Positions 8,359 through 16,858 of a stretch of DNA of 64,000 nt are shown here, one piece after another. Under the pieces are notes generated by a model. It was not told the DNA's origin. It did no database searches and saw only the letters and a program-made list of their open reading frames with translations. The stretch lies in the NCBI RefSeq assembly GCF_009755275.1, contig NZ_WQLA01000006.1:124001-188000 (forward strand), read 5' to 3'. The stretch comes from Mucilaginibacter aquatilis. GTDB lineage: Bacteria; Bacteroidota; Bacteroidia; Sphingobacteriales; Sphingobacteriaceae. Made by a program: the position numbers and the translations under genes. The stretch's first letter is position 1. Each line of letters starts with the position of its first letter.

Positions 8359-10263
8359 TTAAAACTTAATTAAACTGTATACGAGCACGCCAATTATGCC
8401 AATAACCATCATAAAGAGGTAAAAACCCACATTACCGGTTTGTAACAGGCGTAAACCTCTTCCGGCCTCACAAGGTGCCTGCCCAAGGCCGTTTACTAAT
8501 CCATCAATACCCAATTTATCAACCACCTTAAATAAAAAGCCTGAAAGCGCGTCAAGTGGGCGACGGACAATAGCATCATAAATTTCATCTATATAAAATT
8601 TATTATACGAAAGCTTCACCAAAGCAGGGCGTTCTTCAGTATCAGCTATCGGAATATCAGCCTGCTTAACGTATTTAATGTAAGCATAAATTAATGCCAG
8701 TACCGCCACTCCAACTGATACGCCCATGAGCATAAATTCAGTGTTGTGAGCAATAAACATTTTACCGGTTAGTGCTGATGATTTACTCATTACCGGCTCT
8801 AACCAATGCTCCAGCCAATGATGACCACCTAATGCTTCGGGCACGCCCATAAAGCCACCAACTGTTGACAGCACTGCCAATACAATTAACGGAATGGTCA
8901 TGCTTGGTGGCGACTCGTGCAAATGATGTTCCTGCTCGTGCGTTCCGCGGAACTTACCCCAAAAGGTTAAGTACATTAAGCGGAACATATAGAATGAAGT
9001 GAACATGGCACCCAACACACCCAATACGTAAAGTATAGGGCTATGCATATAAGTATGCGCCAGTATTTCGTCTTTTGAAAAGAAACCTGCAAACGGGGGA
9101 ATACCAGCAATGGCTACGGTACCAATTAACATAGTAATAAATGTTACCGGTAATTTGCCTTTCAATCCGCCCATATTTCGCATGTCCTGCTCACCGCTTA
9201 CTGCGTGTATAACCGAACCGGCTCCTAAAAATAACAATGCTTTAAAAAATGCATGGGTTAATACGTGGAAGAATGCTCCGGTGTAAGCACCTACGCCTAA
9301 TGCTAAACACATATAGCCTAACTGTGATACCGTAGAATAAGCTAACACTTTTTTAATATCGGTTTGAGTTAGGGCAATGATTGCTGCCAACAGTATAGTG
9401 GCCACACCAATAATAGCAATTACATGCTGAGTAACCGGGGCCAGGGTAAATAAGATATTTGAACGGGCAATCATATATATACCTGCGGTAACCATGGTAG
9501 CCGCGTGTATTAACGCCGAAACCGGGGTTGGGCCCGCCATTGCATCAGGCAGCCAGGTAAATAAAGGTATTTGTGCCGATTTACCTGTAGCGCCTACAAA
9601 CAGCAGCAAGGTAATTAACATGATAGTGCCGTCACCGCTTTTCATGTTTGCAGCATGGGCAAATACTTTGGTGTACTCAATACTGCCAAATGTTTTCATG
9701 ATTACGAATACCCCAATAAGGAAACCAAGGTCACCAATGCGGTTCATTACAAAGGCTTTCTTAGCGGCATCAGCATAAGCTGCATTGCCATACCAGAAAC
9801 CTATGAGCAGGTACGAGCATAAACCTACACCCTCCCAGCCAATAAACATAATAACATAGTTTGAACCCAGCACCAGCAGCAACATAAAGAACACAAACAG
9901 GTTCAGATAAGCGAAAAACTTACCGAAACCCTCATCGTGGCTCATATAGCCAATAGAATACAAATGGATTAAAAAGCCAATGCCGGTTATAATCAACAGC
10001 ATGATGGCGCTCAACTGATCGATCAGGAACGCAAATGGTATATGCAGATCGCCAACCTTTATCCAATCAAACAGGGTTACGTTGATAGGTGCGCCGGTTG
10101 ATTTTACCTGTAAAAATGCGCCAACACTTAAAGCAAATGATAACAAAACCATCAAACTAGCTAAACCGCCAATGATGCTTTTAGGTAAGGTATTACGGCC
10201 CAATCCGTTAATTACGAATCCTGCCAGGGGCAGCAGCGGAATAAGCCAGAGGTATTTATCCAT
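8359..10263 (-). CDS. nuoL: NADH-quinone oxidoreductase subunit L
   Basis: The distal proton-pumping subunit of complex I, 634 residues with about 16 membrane helices and a long amphipathic C-terminal part that braces NuoM and NuoN. Clear family segments are FVFFMLLLVLGSNYVIMFIG, the GWEGVGLCSYLLIGFWY segment with the key glutamate, and TWLPDAMAGPTPVSALIHAA. A His-rich loop (EQEHHLHESPP, about residue 445) precedes the C-terminal helices. It is separated from nuoK by 124 bp, the largest gap inside the cluster after nuoA-nuoB. That gap is filled with degenerate 7-bp repeats. Confidence 0.96.
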   Translation of the reverse strand: MDKYLWLIPLLPLAGFVINGLGRNTLPKSIIGGLASLMVLLSFALSVGAFLQVKSTGAPINVTLFDWIKVGDLHIPFAFLIDQLSAIMLLIITGIGFLIHLYSIGYMSHDEGFGKFFAYLNLFVFFMLLLVLGSNYVIMFIGWEGVGLCSYLLIGFWYGNAAYADAAKKAFVMNRIGDLGFLIGVFVIMKTFGSIEYTKVFAHAANMKSGDGTIMLITLLLFVGATGKSAQIPLFTWLPDAMAGPTPVSALIHAATMVTAGIYMIARSNILFTLAPVTQHVIAIIGVATILLAAIIALTQTDIKKVLAYSTVSQLGYMCLALGVGAYTGAFFHVLTHAFFKALLFLGAGSVIHAVSGEQDMRNMGGLKGKLPVTFITMLIGTVAIAGIPPFAGFFSKDEILAHTYMHSPILYVLGVLGAMFTSFYMFRLMYLTFWGKFRGTHEQEHHLHESPPSMTIPLIVLAVLSTVGGFMGVPEALGGHHWLEHWLEPVMSKSSALTGKMFIAHNTEFMLMGVSVGVAVLALIYAYIKYVKQADIPIADTEERPALVKLSYNKFYIDEIYDAIVRRPLDALSGFLFKVVDKLGIDGLVNGLGQAPCEAGRGLRLLQTGNVGFYLFMMVIGIIGVLVYSLIKF

Positions 10264-10350
10264 TTTTTGTTAGTTGTCTGAATCTGAATTTTCAGAATTT
10301 ATGAATTAACAGAATCTTTTAATATTATGAGTGAGGCAGTTATGATATAA

Positions 10351-10385
10351 ATCTAAAATCGAACATTCGAAATCCGAAATCAAGT
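10351..10385. repeat. Five degenerate 7-bp tandem units in the nuoK-nuoL gap
   Basis: Five in-phase 7-bp units run from 10351 (ATCTAAA) through ATCGAAC, ATTCGAA and ATCCGAA to ATCAAGT. Upstream, 10270-10310 shows looser repeats of TGAATC and CAGAATT. No ORF or hairpin terminator is seen in this gap. Confidence 0.5.
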
Positions 10386-10387
10386 AA

Positions 10388-10717
10388 CTACCATTTCAAT
10401 CTGTTCAATATATCTACGTCAATAGAGTTTGTATTGCGGTGTATCATCACAATAATGGCCAAACCTATGGCAATCTCTGCCGCGGCAAGCGCCATAATAA
10501 AAAATACAAACACCTGCCCGTTAGGATCGTTGCCGTACACCGAAAATACGGTAAGCAACAGGTTAACGGCATTCAGCATTAGCTCAACCGACATAAACAC
10601 CACAATAGCGTTACGGCGTATTAATACCCCAATAACACCTATTGAAAATATGATAGCGCTTAACAGTATATAATGGTTAAGCGGAACAACTTTTACAGCT
10701 TCAAGAAAACTTTCCAT
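10388..10717 (-). CDS. nuoK: NADH-quinone oxidoreductase subunit K
   Basis: A small membrane subunit of complex I, 109 residues with three helices. The IGVLIRRNAIVVFMSVELMLNAVNLLL segment holds the conserved glutamate of helix 2, and ALAAAEIAIGLAIIV holds that of helix 3. Both belong to the proton channel near the quinone site. Its start codon ATG overlaps the nuoJ stop region by one base, so the two are translationally coupled. Confidence 0.97.
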   Translation of the reverse strand: MESFLEAVKVVPLNHYILLSAIIFSIGVIGVLIRRNAIVVFMSVELMLNAVNLLLTVFSVYGNDPNGQVFVFFIMALAAAEIAIGLAIIVMIHRNTNSIDVDILNRLKW

Positions 10718-11226
10718 TATACAGTAGTAGCTTTAGGTTTACCTTCTTTAGTGGCCAGCAATACAGCACCCACCATGGCCGATAGCAGCAGGATAGACGA
10801 TACCTCGAACGGCAATAAAAATTCGTTAAATAATACCTTGCCCAGGTTTTGCACCGAGCCGAGGTTTACATCTTGCAGCACCACGGGATTTGACTTTGCA
10901 GTTAGTTTAATAGCGCCTACCAGGGTTACCAGCAATACACCGCCGCCTATGATACCCGCCAGTTTTACATAAATGCTTTTGGTAGGCTCAGTATCTTCAT
11001 TCAGGTTCAGCATCATAAGCACAAACAGGAAAAGCACCAATATAGCGCCCATGTAAACAATAAAGTTTACCACTGCCAAAAACTGGGCATTCAAAATGAT
11101 GTAATGAATGGTGAACGTAAAAAATGTAATAATGAGGTACAGCACACTATGCACCGGGTTTTTTGCAAAAATAACCAGCAGTGAAAACAGTATGGACAAG
11201 AATGCGATAAAGTAAAATACACTCAT
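10717..11226 (-). CDS. nuoJ: NADH-quinone oxidoreductase subunit J
   Basis: Membrane subunit of complex I, 169 residues with five helices. Recognisable stretches are FAKNPVHSVLYLIITFFTF and the pi-bulge-containing FIVYMGAILVLFLFVLMMLN of helix 3. It overlaps nuoK by one base and lies 65 bp downstream of nuoI. Length and hydropathy are as expected for the family. Confidence 0.96.
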   Translation of the reverse strand: MSVFYFIAFLSILFSLLVIFAKNPVHSVLYLIITFFTFTIHYIILNAQFLAVVNFIVYMGAILVLFLFVLMMLNLNEDTEPTKSIYVKLAGIIGGGVLLVTLVGAIKLTAKSNPVVLQDVNLGSVQNLGKVLFNEFLLPFEVSSILLLSAMVGAVLLATKEGKPKATTV

Positions 11227-11291
11227 AGCTCGAGATACAGAAAAATACCTTTACCGGTTAATTGGTTGCCGGCAAAGGTATCATTCTTTTT

Positions 11292-11789
11292 TTATTGGTT
11301 TAAAGGCGGCTCAACTAATTTGTCTTTGCCGTATATAAAGTCTTTACGTAAAAAATCGGTTGGCACAATGTCGCCGTCGAGGTAAATGGCCTCTTTAGGG
11401 CAGGCTTCTTCGCACAGGCCGCAAAAAATGCAACGTAACATGTTTATCTCGTACACCGCTGCGTACTTTTCCTCGCGGTACAGGTGCTCTTCGCCTTTTT
11501 GGCGTTCACCGGCAGTCATAGTAATAGCTTCGGCCGGGCATGATAAAGCACACAAACCACACGCGGTACAACGCTCTTTACCGTCTTCATCGCGCTTTAG
11601 CGAGTGCATACCACGGAAATTCTCTGAAAACTCTCTTTTTTGTTCGGGGTAACGGATAGTTACGTCCTTCTTAAAAAAGTGCTTCATGGTTATGCTCAAA
11701 CCCTGAGCAATAGCAGGCAGGTAAGCGCGCTCCCAAAAATTGAGCGGCTTAACTTCTAATACTTTTCGCTTTTTACTTAATGGTTCCAT
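11292..11789 (-). CDS. nuoI: NADH-quinone oxidoreductase subunit I (two [4Fe-4S] clusters)
   Basis: Peripheral-arm ferredoxin-like subunit, 165 residues, carrying clusters N6a and N6b that pass electrons towards NuoB. Two intact CxxCxxCxxxCP motifs are visible: CTACGLCALSCP (about residues 75-86) and CIFCGLCEEACP (about 120-131). The N-terminal amphipathic part contacts NuoH. It sits 8 bp after nuoH, in the same transcript. Confidence 0.97.
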   Translation of the reverse strand: MEPLSKKRKVLEVKPLNFWERAYLPAIAQGLSITMKHFFKKDVTIRYPEQKREFSENFRGMHSLKRDEDGKERCTACGLCALSCPAEAITMTAGERQKGEEHLYREEKYAAVYEINMLRCIFCGLCEEACPKEAIYLDGDIVPTDFLRKDFIYGKDKLVEPPLNQ

Positions 11790-11797
11790 ATATAGGG

Positions 11798-12838
11798 TTA
11801 AGCAAACTTTTCAATTAATGTAGATATAATACCGGTTAACACAATGTTGGCAATAGCAAGCGGTATCAGGGTTTTCCAACCCAAGTGCATCAGCTGATCA
11901 TAACGGAAACGCGGGATAGTCCAGCGTACCCACATGAAAAAGAAGATGAAGGCAAATATTTTCGCAAACAGTACTACTACTCCAATTATAGGCGCAATGG
12001 TAGGGCCTGCATGTGCCGCCACCCAATCCATACCCGGATAATTATAACCGCCCCAGTACAGGGTAGCCATAACAGCCGATGATACGAACATATTGATATA
12101 CTCGGCAAACAGGTAAAAACCCAGTTTCATGGATGAATATTCGGTATGATAACCACCTACCAGCTCTGTTTCACACTCAGGTAAATCGAACGGGCTGCGG
12201 TTGGTTTCGGCAAAGGCGCATACCATAAATATTAAAAAGCCAAGTGGCTGGGTAAGTACATTCCAATGCCAGCCATGCTGCTGCTCGGCGATTTCTTTTA
12301 AGCTTAAAGTACCGGTAAGCATCAATAAGGCAATGATAGATAAGCCCATCGAAATTTCGTAGCTGATGTTTTGTGAAGCTGCGCGTATTGCTCCTAATAA
12401 TGAGTATTTATTATTAGATGCCCAACCACCAATCATGATGCCGTATACCCCCAACGATACTACGCCAAAGATGTATAAGATACCCACGTTAATATCTGTT
12501 ACCTGCAGATCGATCACACGATCGCCTATTTGCATTTGTGGTCCCCACGGAATAACCGCCGAACCTATACAGGCTGTCATGATAGCCAGTGACGGACCAA
12601 CGATGAACAGGAAACCGCTGGCGCGGGTGGGAATGATTTCCTCTTTCATGAACATTTTGGCACCATCGGCCATAGGCTGTAAAATACCAAACGGACCGGC
12701 ACGGTTAGGGCCTACCCTATCTTGTAAAAAAGCAGCAACCTTACGCTCGGCATAAGTAGAATACATGGCTACTACAAGGCTTATGGCAAAAATCACTACC
12801 ACAAGCACCAATTTTATGATTAAGTCAGCAATCTCCAT
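11798..12838 (-). CDS. nuoH: NADH-quinone oxidoreductase subunit H
   Basis: Membrane subunit that forms part of the quinone-binding chamber of complex I, 346 residues and eight or nine helices. Family segments include YAERKVAAFLQDRVGPNRAG near the N-terminus and the quinone-site loop AETNRSPFDLPECETELVGG. Its start overlaps the nuoG stop by one base, an indication of translational coupling. Length is normal. Confidence 0.97.
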   Translation of the reverse strand: MEIADLIIKLVLVVVIFAISLVVAMYSTYAERKVAAFLQDRVGPNRAGPFGILQPMADGAKMFMKEEIIPTRASGFLFIVGPSLAIMTACIGSAVIPWGPQMQIGDRVIDLQVTDINVGILYIFGVVSLGVYGIMIGGWASNNKYSLLGAIRAASQNISYEISMGLSIIALLMLTGTLSLKEIAEQQHGWHWNVLTQPLGFLIFMVCAFAETNRSPFDLPECETELVGGYHTEYSSMKLGFYLFAEYINMFVSSAVMATLYWGGYNYPGMDWVAAHAGPTIAPIIGVVVLFAKIFAFIFFFMWVRWTIPRFRYDQLMHLGWKTLIPLAIANIVLTGIISTLIEKFA

Positions 12839-13836
12839 TATAATCTAGTCTCCCGTTCAAATTGTTCTTTATTGGCTTCGAGTAAAACCGGGTTAGTTTT
12901 TACTACAGGCAATGGTCTTAATGTGTCGTAATGGTTTGCGCTGATTACCGATTGGTTTGATACCTTGCGTGGACCTTCAATAACCCAGTCGGCAGTTTTC
13001 TTTTTATCAAAGCGGCAGGTATTGCAAATAAATTCCTCTACCTCGCCATACTGATCTTTACGTGCCGTAACGCGTATTACGTCTTCACCTTTATACCAAA
13101 GTGTTACTTTACCGCTGCATTTTTCGTGGTCGCAATCACGGTGCGCTTCTACGGGTTTGGTAAACCAAACGCGGTTTTTAAAGCGGAAAGTTTTATCGGT
13201 TAAGGCACCTACGGGACAAACGTCTATTACGTTGCCCGAAAAGTCGTTATCAACTGCTTTTTTAATGTAGGTAGAAATTTCGGCATGATCGCCGCGATTT
13301 AATACGCCGTGTACGCGTTGCTCGGTAATTTGGTCGGCCGTAAAAACGCAACGGTAGCATAAAATACAACGGGTCATGTGCAGCTGTATTTTATCGCCAA
13401 TGTCTATTTTTTCAAAAGTACGGCGGTCAAATTCGTAGCGGGTTTTAGCGGCACCGTGTTCGTAACCTAAATCTTGCAGGTGGCATTCGCCAGCCTGGTC
13501 ACAAACGGGGCAATCAAGCGGATGATTGATTAGAAGCATCTCTACAATGCCTTTACGAGCTTCAATAACCTCAGGCGAGGTAATGTTTTGCACCTCCATA
13601 CCATCCATAACACCTGTACGGCATGAGGCTACCAGCTTAGGCATAGGGCGCGGGTCTTTTTCTGAGCCCTTTGTTACCTTAACCAAACAGGTACGGCATT
13701 TACCGCCGCTGCCTTCCAGCTTAGAGTAATAGCACATAGCCGGCGGAACAATATCGCCTCCTATCTGCCTTGCAGCATTCAGAATGGATGTGCCGGGTTC
13801 AACATCAATGCTAATTCCGTCAATAGTTACTTTCAT
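12838..13836 (-). CDS. nuoG: Short NADH-quinone oxidoreductase subunit G (iron-sulfur part only)
   Basis: At 332 residues this is far shorter than the 700-900 residues of NuoG from Escherichia or Thermus. It keeps the N-terminal [2Fe-2S] domain (Cys in CYYSKLEG, CRTC and ASCRTG), the HPLDCPVCDQAGEC His-Cys motif, and the RCILCYRC...CPVGAL cluster. A further Cys set (DCDHEKC and FICNTC, about residues 233-271) is present. The large molybdopterin-like domain is absent. The next gene overlaps in another frame, so nothing suggests a recent frameshift, and short NuoG forms occur in Bacteroidota. It overlaps the gamma-glutamylcyclotransferase-like gene by 17 bp. Confidence 0.93.
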   Translation of the reverse strand: MKVTIDGISIDVEPGTSILNAARQIGGDIVPPAMCYYSKLEGSGGKCRTCLVKVTKGSEKDPRPMPKLVASCRTGVMDGMEVQNITSPEVIEARKGIVEMLLINHPLDCPVCDQAGECHLQDLGYEHGAAKTRYEFDRRTFEKIDIGDKIQLHMTRCILCYRCVFTADQITEQRVHGVLNRGDHAEISTYIKKAVDNDFSGNVIDVCPVGALTDKTFRFKNRVWFTKPVEAHRDCDHEKCSGKVTLWYKGEDVIRVTARKDQYGEVEEFICNTCRFDKKKTADWVIEGPRKVSNQSVISANHYDTLRPLPVVKTNPVLLEANKEQFERETRL

Positions 13837-14221
13837 TAACCTTATCTCTAATATAAGCGAGGTAATCGCCGTTTATAATCTTTATATGTGATGGATGCAG
13901 TTCTTGTATAAAAACATACACCCAACAATTGATCTCTTTTTGGTTACCAAGCTTCACCGTTTTTACAACGCGGTTATACTCGTCCCCTTCGTACTCATCA
14001 AGTACCGCAAACACCGCTTGCGCATTGTTGGTGCGGTATACCTCGCCTGTAATAGTATCGGTTGCACTGGCAACTTCAACAAGGCCGGGGTATTGCCCTA
14101 AATCGTACAGTTGGCCCAAAATAGAGCCTTTTCCTTCAAAATGAAGATACTCTTGCACGCTGCGCATCACCCCGGCATTAAAAGTCTTTAACAAGGTGCC
14201 ATATACAAATATGTATTCCAT
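13820..14221 (-). CDS. Gamma-glutamylcyclotransferase-fold protein (AIG2/GGCT-like) within the nuo cluster
   Basis: 133 residues. The start MEYIFVYGTLLKTFN carries the YGTL phosphate/substrate loop, and DEYEGDEYNR carries the catalytic-position glutamate of the GGCT/AIG2 fold. LGQLYDLGQYPGL and GEVYRT are further family marks. GGCT enzymes cyclise gamma-glutamyl peptides to 5-oxoproline, but small bacterial AIG2-like proteins vary in substrate, so the activity is not assigned. It lies between the 102-residue gene and nuoG. Its 3' end overlaps the nuoG start by 17 bp, so it is embedded in the complex I transcript. Confidence 0.85.
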   Translation of the reverse strand: MEYIFVYGTLLKTFNAGVMRSVQEYLHFEGKGSILGQLYDLGQYPGLVEVASATDTITGEVYRTNNAQAVFAVLDEYEGDEYNRVVKTVKLGNQKEINCWVYVFIQELHPSHIKIINGDYLAYIRDKVNESNY

Positions 14222-14245
14222 ATATAACCTTGTTAAACCAGCGTA

Positions 14246-14554
14246 TTATAACTGGTATTCCTTTATAACAGGGGTACCATCAGCGGCGGTACCCATTTCT
14301 ATGTCAATTTTTGCGCCTTTCAATATTGGCGACTGCTGCAAAATAGGAGCAATATTCTTGAACAAAACTTCAGGGTTAGCAGCCGTTAAATAAAACAGCG
14401 CTCTGTTGTTTTCTTCATCAAGTTCATAAGTATCGTACTCTCCTACGTTATGATAATTAACTGCATTTTCTATCTGATCCTGCAAATCATCTAAGTAGTC
14501 AAAATCCTCTACTTTGTAATCAAACTTTATAACAACCGGATGTATTTCTGCCAT
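14246..14554 (-). CDS. Small acidic protein of unknown function in the nuo cluster
   Basis: 102 residues, rich in D, E and N, with an alternating beta/alpha pattern and no signal peptide, membrane helix or Cys. The start MAEIHPVVIKFDYKVEDFDYLDD and the end KGAKIDIEMGTAADGTPVIKEYQ suggest a compact cytosolic alpha/beta fold. I do not recognise the family. It lies between nuoF (71 bp upstream) and the GGCT-like gene (24 bp downstream), all on one strand, so it is expressed with complex I. An assembly or accessory role is possible but is inferred from position only. Confidence 0.8.
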   Translation of the reverse strand: MAEIHPVVIKFDYKVEDFDYLDDLQDQIENAVNYHNVGEYDTYELDEENNRALFYLTAANPEVLFKNIAPILQQSPILKGAKIDIEMGTAADGTPVIKEYQL

Positions 14555-14625
14555 GTTTTTTCAATAAGTTTAGTAAAACGTTATAAATATAATAACTTAT
14601 TGCATATCAGAAATATTGCCTTCTG

Positions 14626-15987
14626 TTAAACCGCAGCTTCGGGCTTTGGCAATGGGTCGGCGTAATGTGCTAAACCATAGTTATGGCTTACCGCCTCAGC
14701 TCCGTTTGTTACGTGCCATTCAAACTCATCACGGAAGTGACGAATTGCGCTTGCCACCGGCCATGCAGCCGCATCACCCAGCGGACAAATTGTGTTGCCT
14801 TCTATTTTTTTCGATACATCAACCAACAAATCCATATCGCTCATTTTGCCGTGACCCATCTCTAAGCGGTGCAGCACTTTTTCCATCCAGCCAGTACCCT
14901 CACGGCAAGGCGAACACTGTCCGCAACTTTCGTGATGATAAAAGCGGGTAAAGTTCCAGGTATTGCGAACAATACACTGGTCTTCGTCAAAAGCAATAAA
15001 ACCACCCGAACCCATCATGGTTCCGCTTACAAAGCCACCTTCCGACAGCCCTTCGTAACTCATAACCCGGGCATTGCCCTCAATGGTTTTGAGGATAAGG
15101 TTAGCCGGTAAAATTGGCACCGATGAACCACCGGCAACTACTGCTTTGAGGCGTTTGCCGTTGGCTATACCGCCACAGTATTCGTCCGAGTAAATAAATT
15201 CTTCAACCGGAACACCTAACTCAATCTCGTAAACACCCGGTTTAACCAGGTTACCACCTGCAGATATCAATTTAGTACCGGTACTTCTACCAATACCAAT
15301 TTTGGCATACTCATCTCCACCATCACGAATGATTGGCACAGTTGCAGCAATTGACTCTACGTTGTTTACCACGGTTGGGCAGCCATACAAACCCGCAATA
15401 GCCGGGAACGGCGGTTTAATACGCGGATTACCACGCTTGCCTTCCAATGATTCAATTAGTGCCGTTTCTTCACCGCAGATGTAAGCGCCGCCTCCGGGTT
15501 GTACGTACAACTCCAGATCGTAACCGGTGCCTAGTATGTTTTTGCCTAAAAAGCCTGCATTTTTTGCTTCGGCTATGGCTCTTTCCAGGATGCGTATCTG
15601 TGGCATCATTTCGCCACGCACGTAGATGTACGAGGTTTTGGCGCCCAGTGCAAAGCTGGCTATAATCATCCCCTCAATTAAAAGGTGAGGGATGTGTGTC
15701 ATTAAATAACGGTCTTTAAACGTACCGGGTTCCGATTCGTCGGCGTTGCAAACCAGGTAACGGGGCACACCTTCGGGCTTGGCCAAAAAGCTCCACTTCA
15801 TACCAGTTGGGAAACCCGCACCACCACGGCCACGCAAACCCGATTTTTTAACCTCTTCCACCACTTCATCGGGTGTTAAAGTTTTCAGGGCTTTTTCCAT
15901 GGCAGCATAACCACCTTTCTGGCGGTAAACTTCCAGGGTATTGATGCCGGGTACGTTTATATGTTCAAGTAATAATTTGCGTCCCAT
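14626..15987 (-). CDS. nuoF: NADH-quinone oxidoreductase subunit F (NADH/FMN site)
   Basis: The NADH-oxidising, FMN-binding subunit of the peripheral arm, 453 residues. [18 protein letters not shown] (about residues 49-66) is the nucleotide-binding glycine motif. [20 protein letters not shown] is the FMN/SLBB linker region, and [12 protein letters not shown] supplies three ligands of cluster N3, with the fourth in [11 protein letters not shown]. The length is normal. It lies 3 bp after the 112-residue unknown gene, which separates it from nuoE. Confidence 0.97.
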   Translation of the reverse strand: MGRKLLLEHINVPGINTLEVYRQKGGYAAMEKALKTLTPDEVVEEVKKSGLRGRGGAGFPTGMKWSFLAKPEGVPRYLVCNADESEPGTFKDRYLMTHIPHLLIEGMIIASFALGAKTSYIYVRGEMMPQIRILERAIAEAKNAGFLGKNILGTGYDLELYVQPGGGAYICGEETALIESLEGKRGNPRIKPPFPAIAGLYGCPTVVNNVESIAATVPIIRDGGDEYAKIGIGRSTGTKLISAGGNLVKPGVYEIELGVPVEEFIYSDEYCGGIANGKRLKAVVAGGSSVPILPANLILKTIEGNARVMSYEGLSEGGFVSGTMMGSGGFIAFDEDQCIVRNTWNFTRFYHHESCGQCSPCREGTGWMEKVLHRLEMGHGKMSDMDLLVDVSKKIEGNTICPLGDAAAWPVASAIRHFRDEFEWHVTNGAEAVSHNYGLAHYADPLPKPEAAV

Positions 15988-15990
15988 TGT

Positions 15991-16329
15991 TTAATACTCA
16001 CTATATATGCTTCCCATTTTTGAACCAGTAACTAAAGGGTTATCTTGATTTAATAAATGGCCTTTAAAATTAGCTTTGAATTGCGCCCTCTCGATTTGGT
16101 GCCTCATTTGCTTATCTTTTTGGTTACTTTTCCGGGTTGAATTTCTACGGCGTCTATCACTAACCATCGACTTAAACCCGTACTTAGACCATATTTTTCT
16201 ATATCTCGCATAGGCTTCAGCATTTACCTTATTCAAGTAGCCATAAGTATCTCCATTCGCAGTCATTAATTCTGAATACTTATCAGAATTTCGAAGCATA
16301 TGGTAGTCCTTATCCTTTTGCGAAGCCAT
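15991..16329 (-). CDS. Basic protein of unknown function inserted between nuoE and nuoF
   Basis: 112 residues, strongly basic in the middle (a DRRRRNSTRKSNQKDKQ stretch, about residues 57-73) and otherwise rich in K, N, Y and S. There is no signal, membrane helix or Cys. The flanking spacings are only 3-4 bp, so it is co-transcribed and probably translated. Its DNA looks more AT-rich than the neighbouring nuo genes, which could mean a later insertion. I do not recognise the family. An RNA- or DNA-binding or ribosome-associated role would fit the charge, but that is speculation. Confidence 0.68.
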   Translation of the reverse strand: MASQKDKDYHMLRNSDKYSELMTANGDTYGYLNKVNAEAYARYRKIWSKYGFKSMVSDRRRRNSTRKSNQKDKQMRHQIERAQFKANFKGHLLNQDNPLVTGSKMGSIYSEY

Positions 16330-16333
16330 TTAT

Positions 16334-16858
16334 TTAGTTATTTGCCTTAGCTTTTAAATCACTAACTAACCGGTCAACCGACTCAGGCGTTAGTTTTTCG
16401 TAAAACGTATACTCGGGGCCAATTTGCAGTACCGGGCCAAAACCACAGGCAGCAAGGCACTCTACTCCGCGCCAGCTAAACAGGCCATCGGCAGTAACTT
16501 CACCTTCTTTAACGCCCAGCGTTTGCTCAATATGGTCCATTATTTTTTCGGCACCTACCAAACAGCAAGGCCCTGTGCGGCAAACCTCTAACACGTACTT
16601 GCCCTGCGGGCGTAAAAAGTACATGGTGTAAAAGGTAGCTACCTCATAAACTTCAATCGACTCTATATTTAAATACTCGGCAACTTTATCCATTGCCTTT
16701 GCGCTTAACCAGCCATGCTCGGCCTGTACGGCATGCAGCATAGGCAACAAGGCCGATTTTTGCTTGCCTTCAGGATAGCGGCTTACAAAATCAGCAAACT
16801 GCTCAAGCAATGCGGCCGAAAACTCGACCGGTGTTTGGGTATCTTCTACTTTAAGCAT
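16334..16858 (-). CDS. nuoE: NADH-quinone oxidoreductase subunit E ([2Fe-2S])
   Basis: Thioredoxin-fold [2Fe-2S] subunit of the NADH-oxidising module, 174 residues. The cluster N1a ligands are seen in CRTGPCC (about residues 94-100) and CLAACGFGPV (about 135-144). YEVATFYTMYFLRPQGKYVLEVC is the usual run-up to the first pair. It overlaps nuoD by 8 bp, so translation is likely coupled. Confidence 0.97.
   Translation of the reverse strand: MLKVEDTQTPVEFSAALLEQFADFVSRYPEGKQKSALLPMLHAVQAEHGWLSAKAMDKVAEYLNIESIEVYEVATFYTMYFLRPQGKYVLEVCRTGPCCLVGAEKIMDHIEQTLGVKEGEVTADGLFSWRGVECLAACGFGPVLQIGPEYTFYEKLTPESVDRLVSDLKAKANN

Noticed and set aside
12838..14221. nuoG as a frameshifted pseudogene
   Set aside because: All iron-sulfur motifs are intact, the frame ends cleanly against nuoH, and short NuoG forms occur in this phylum.
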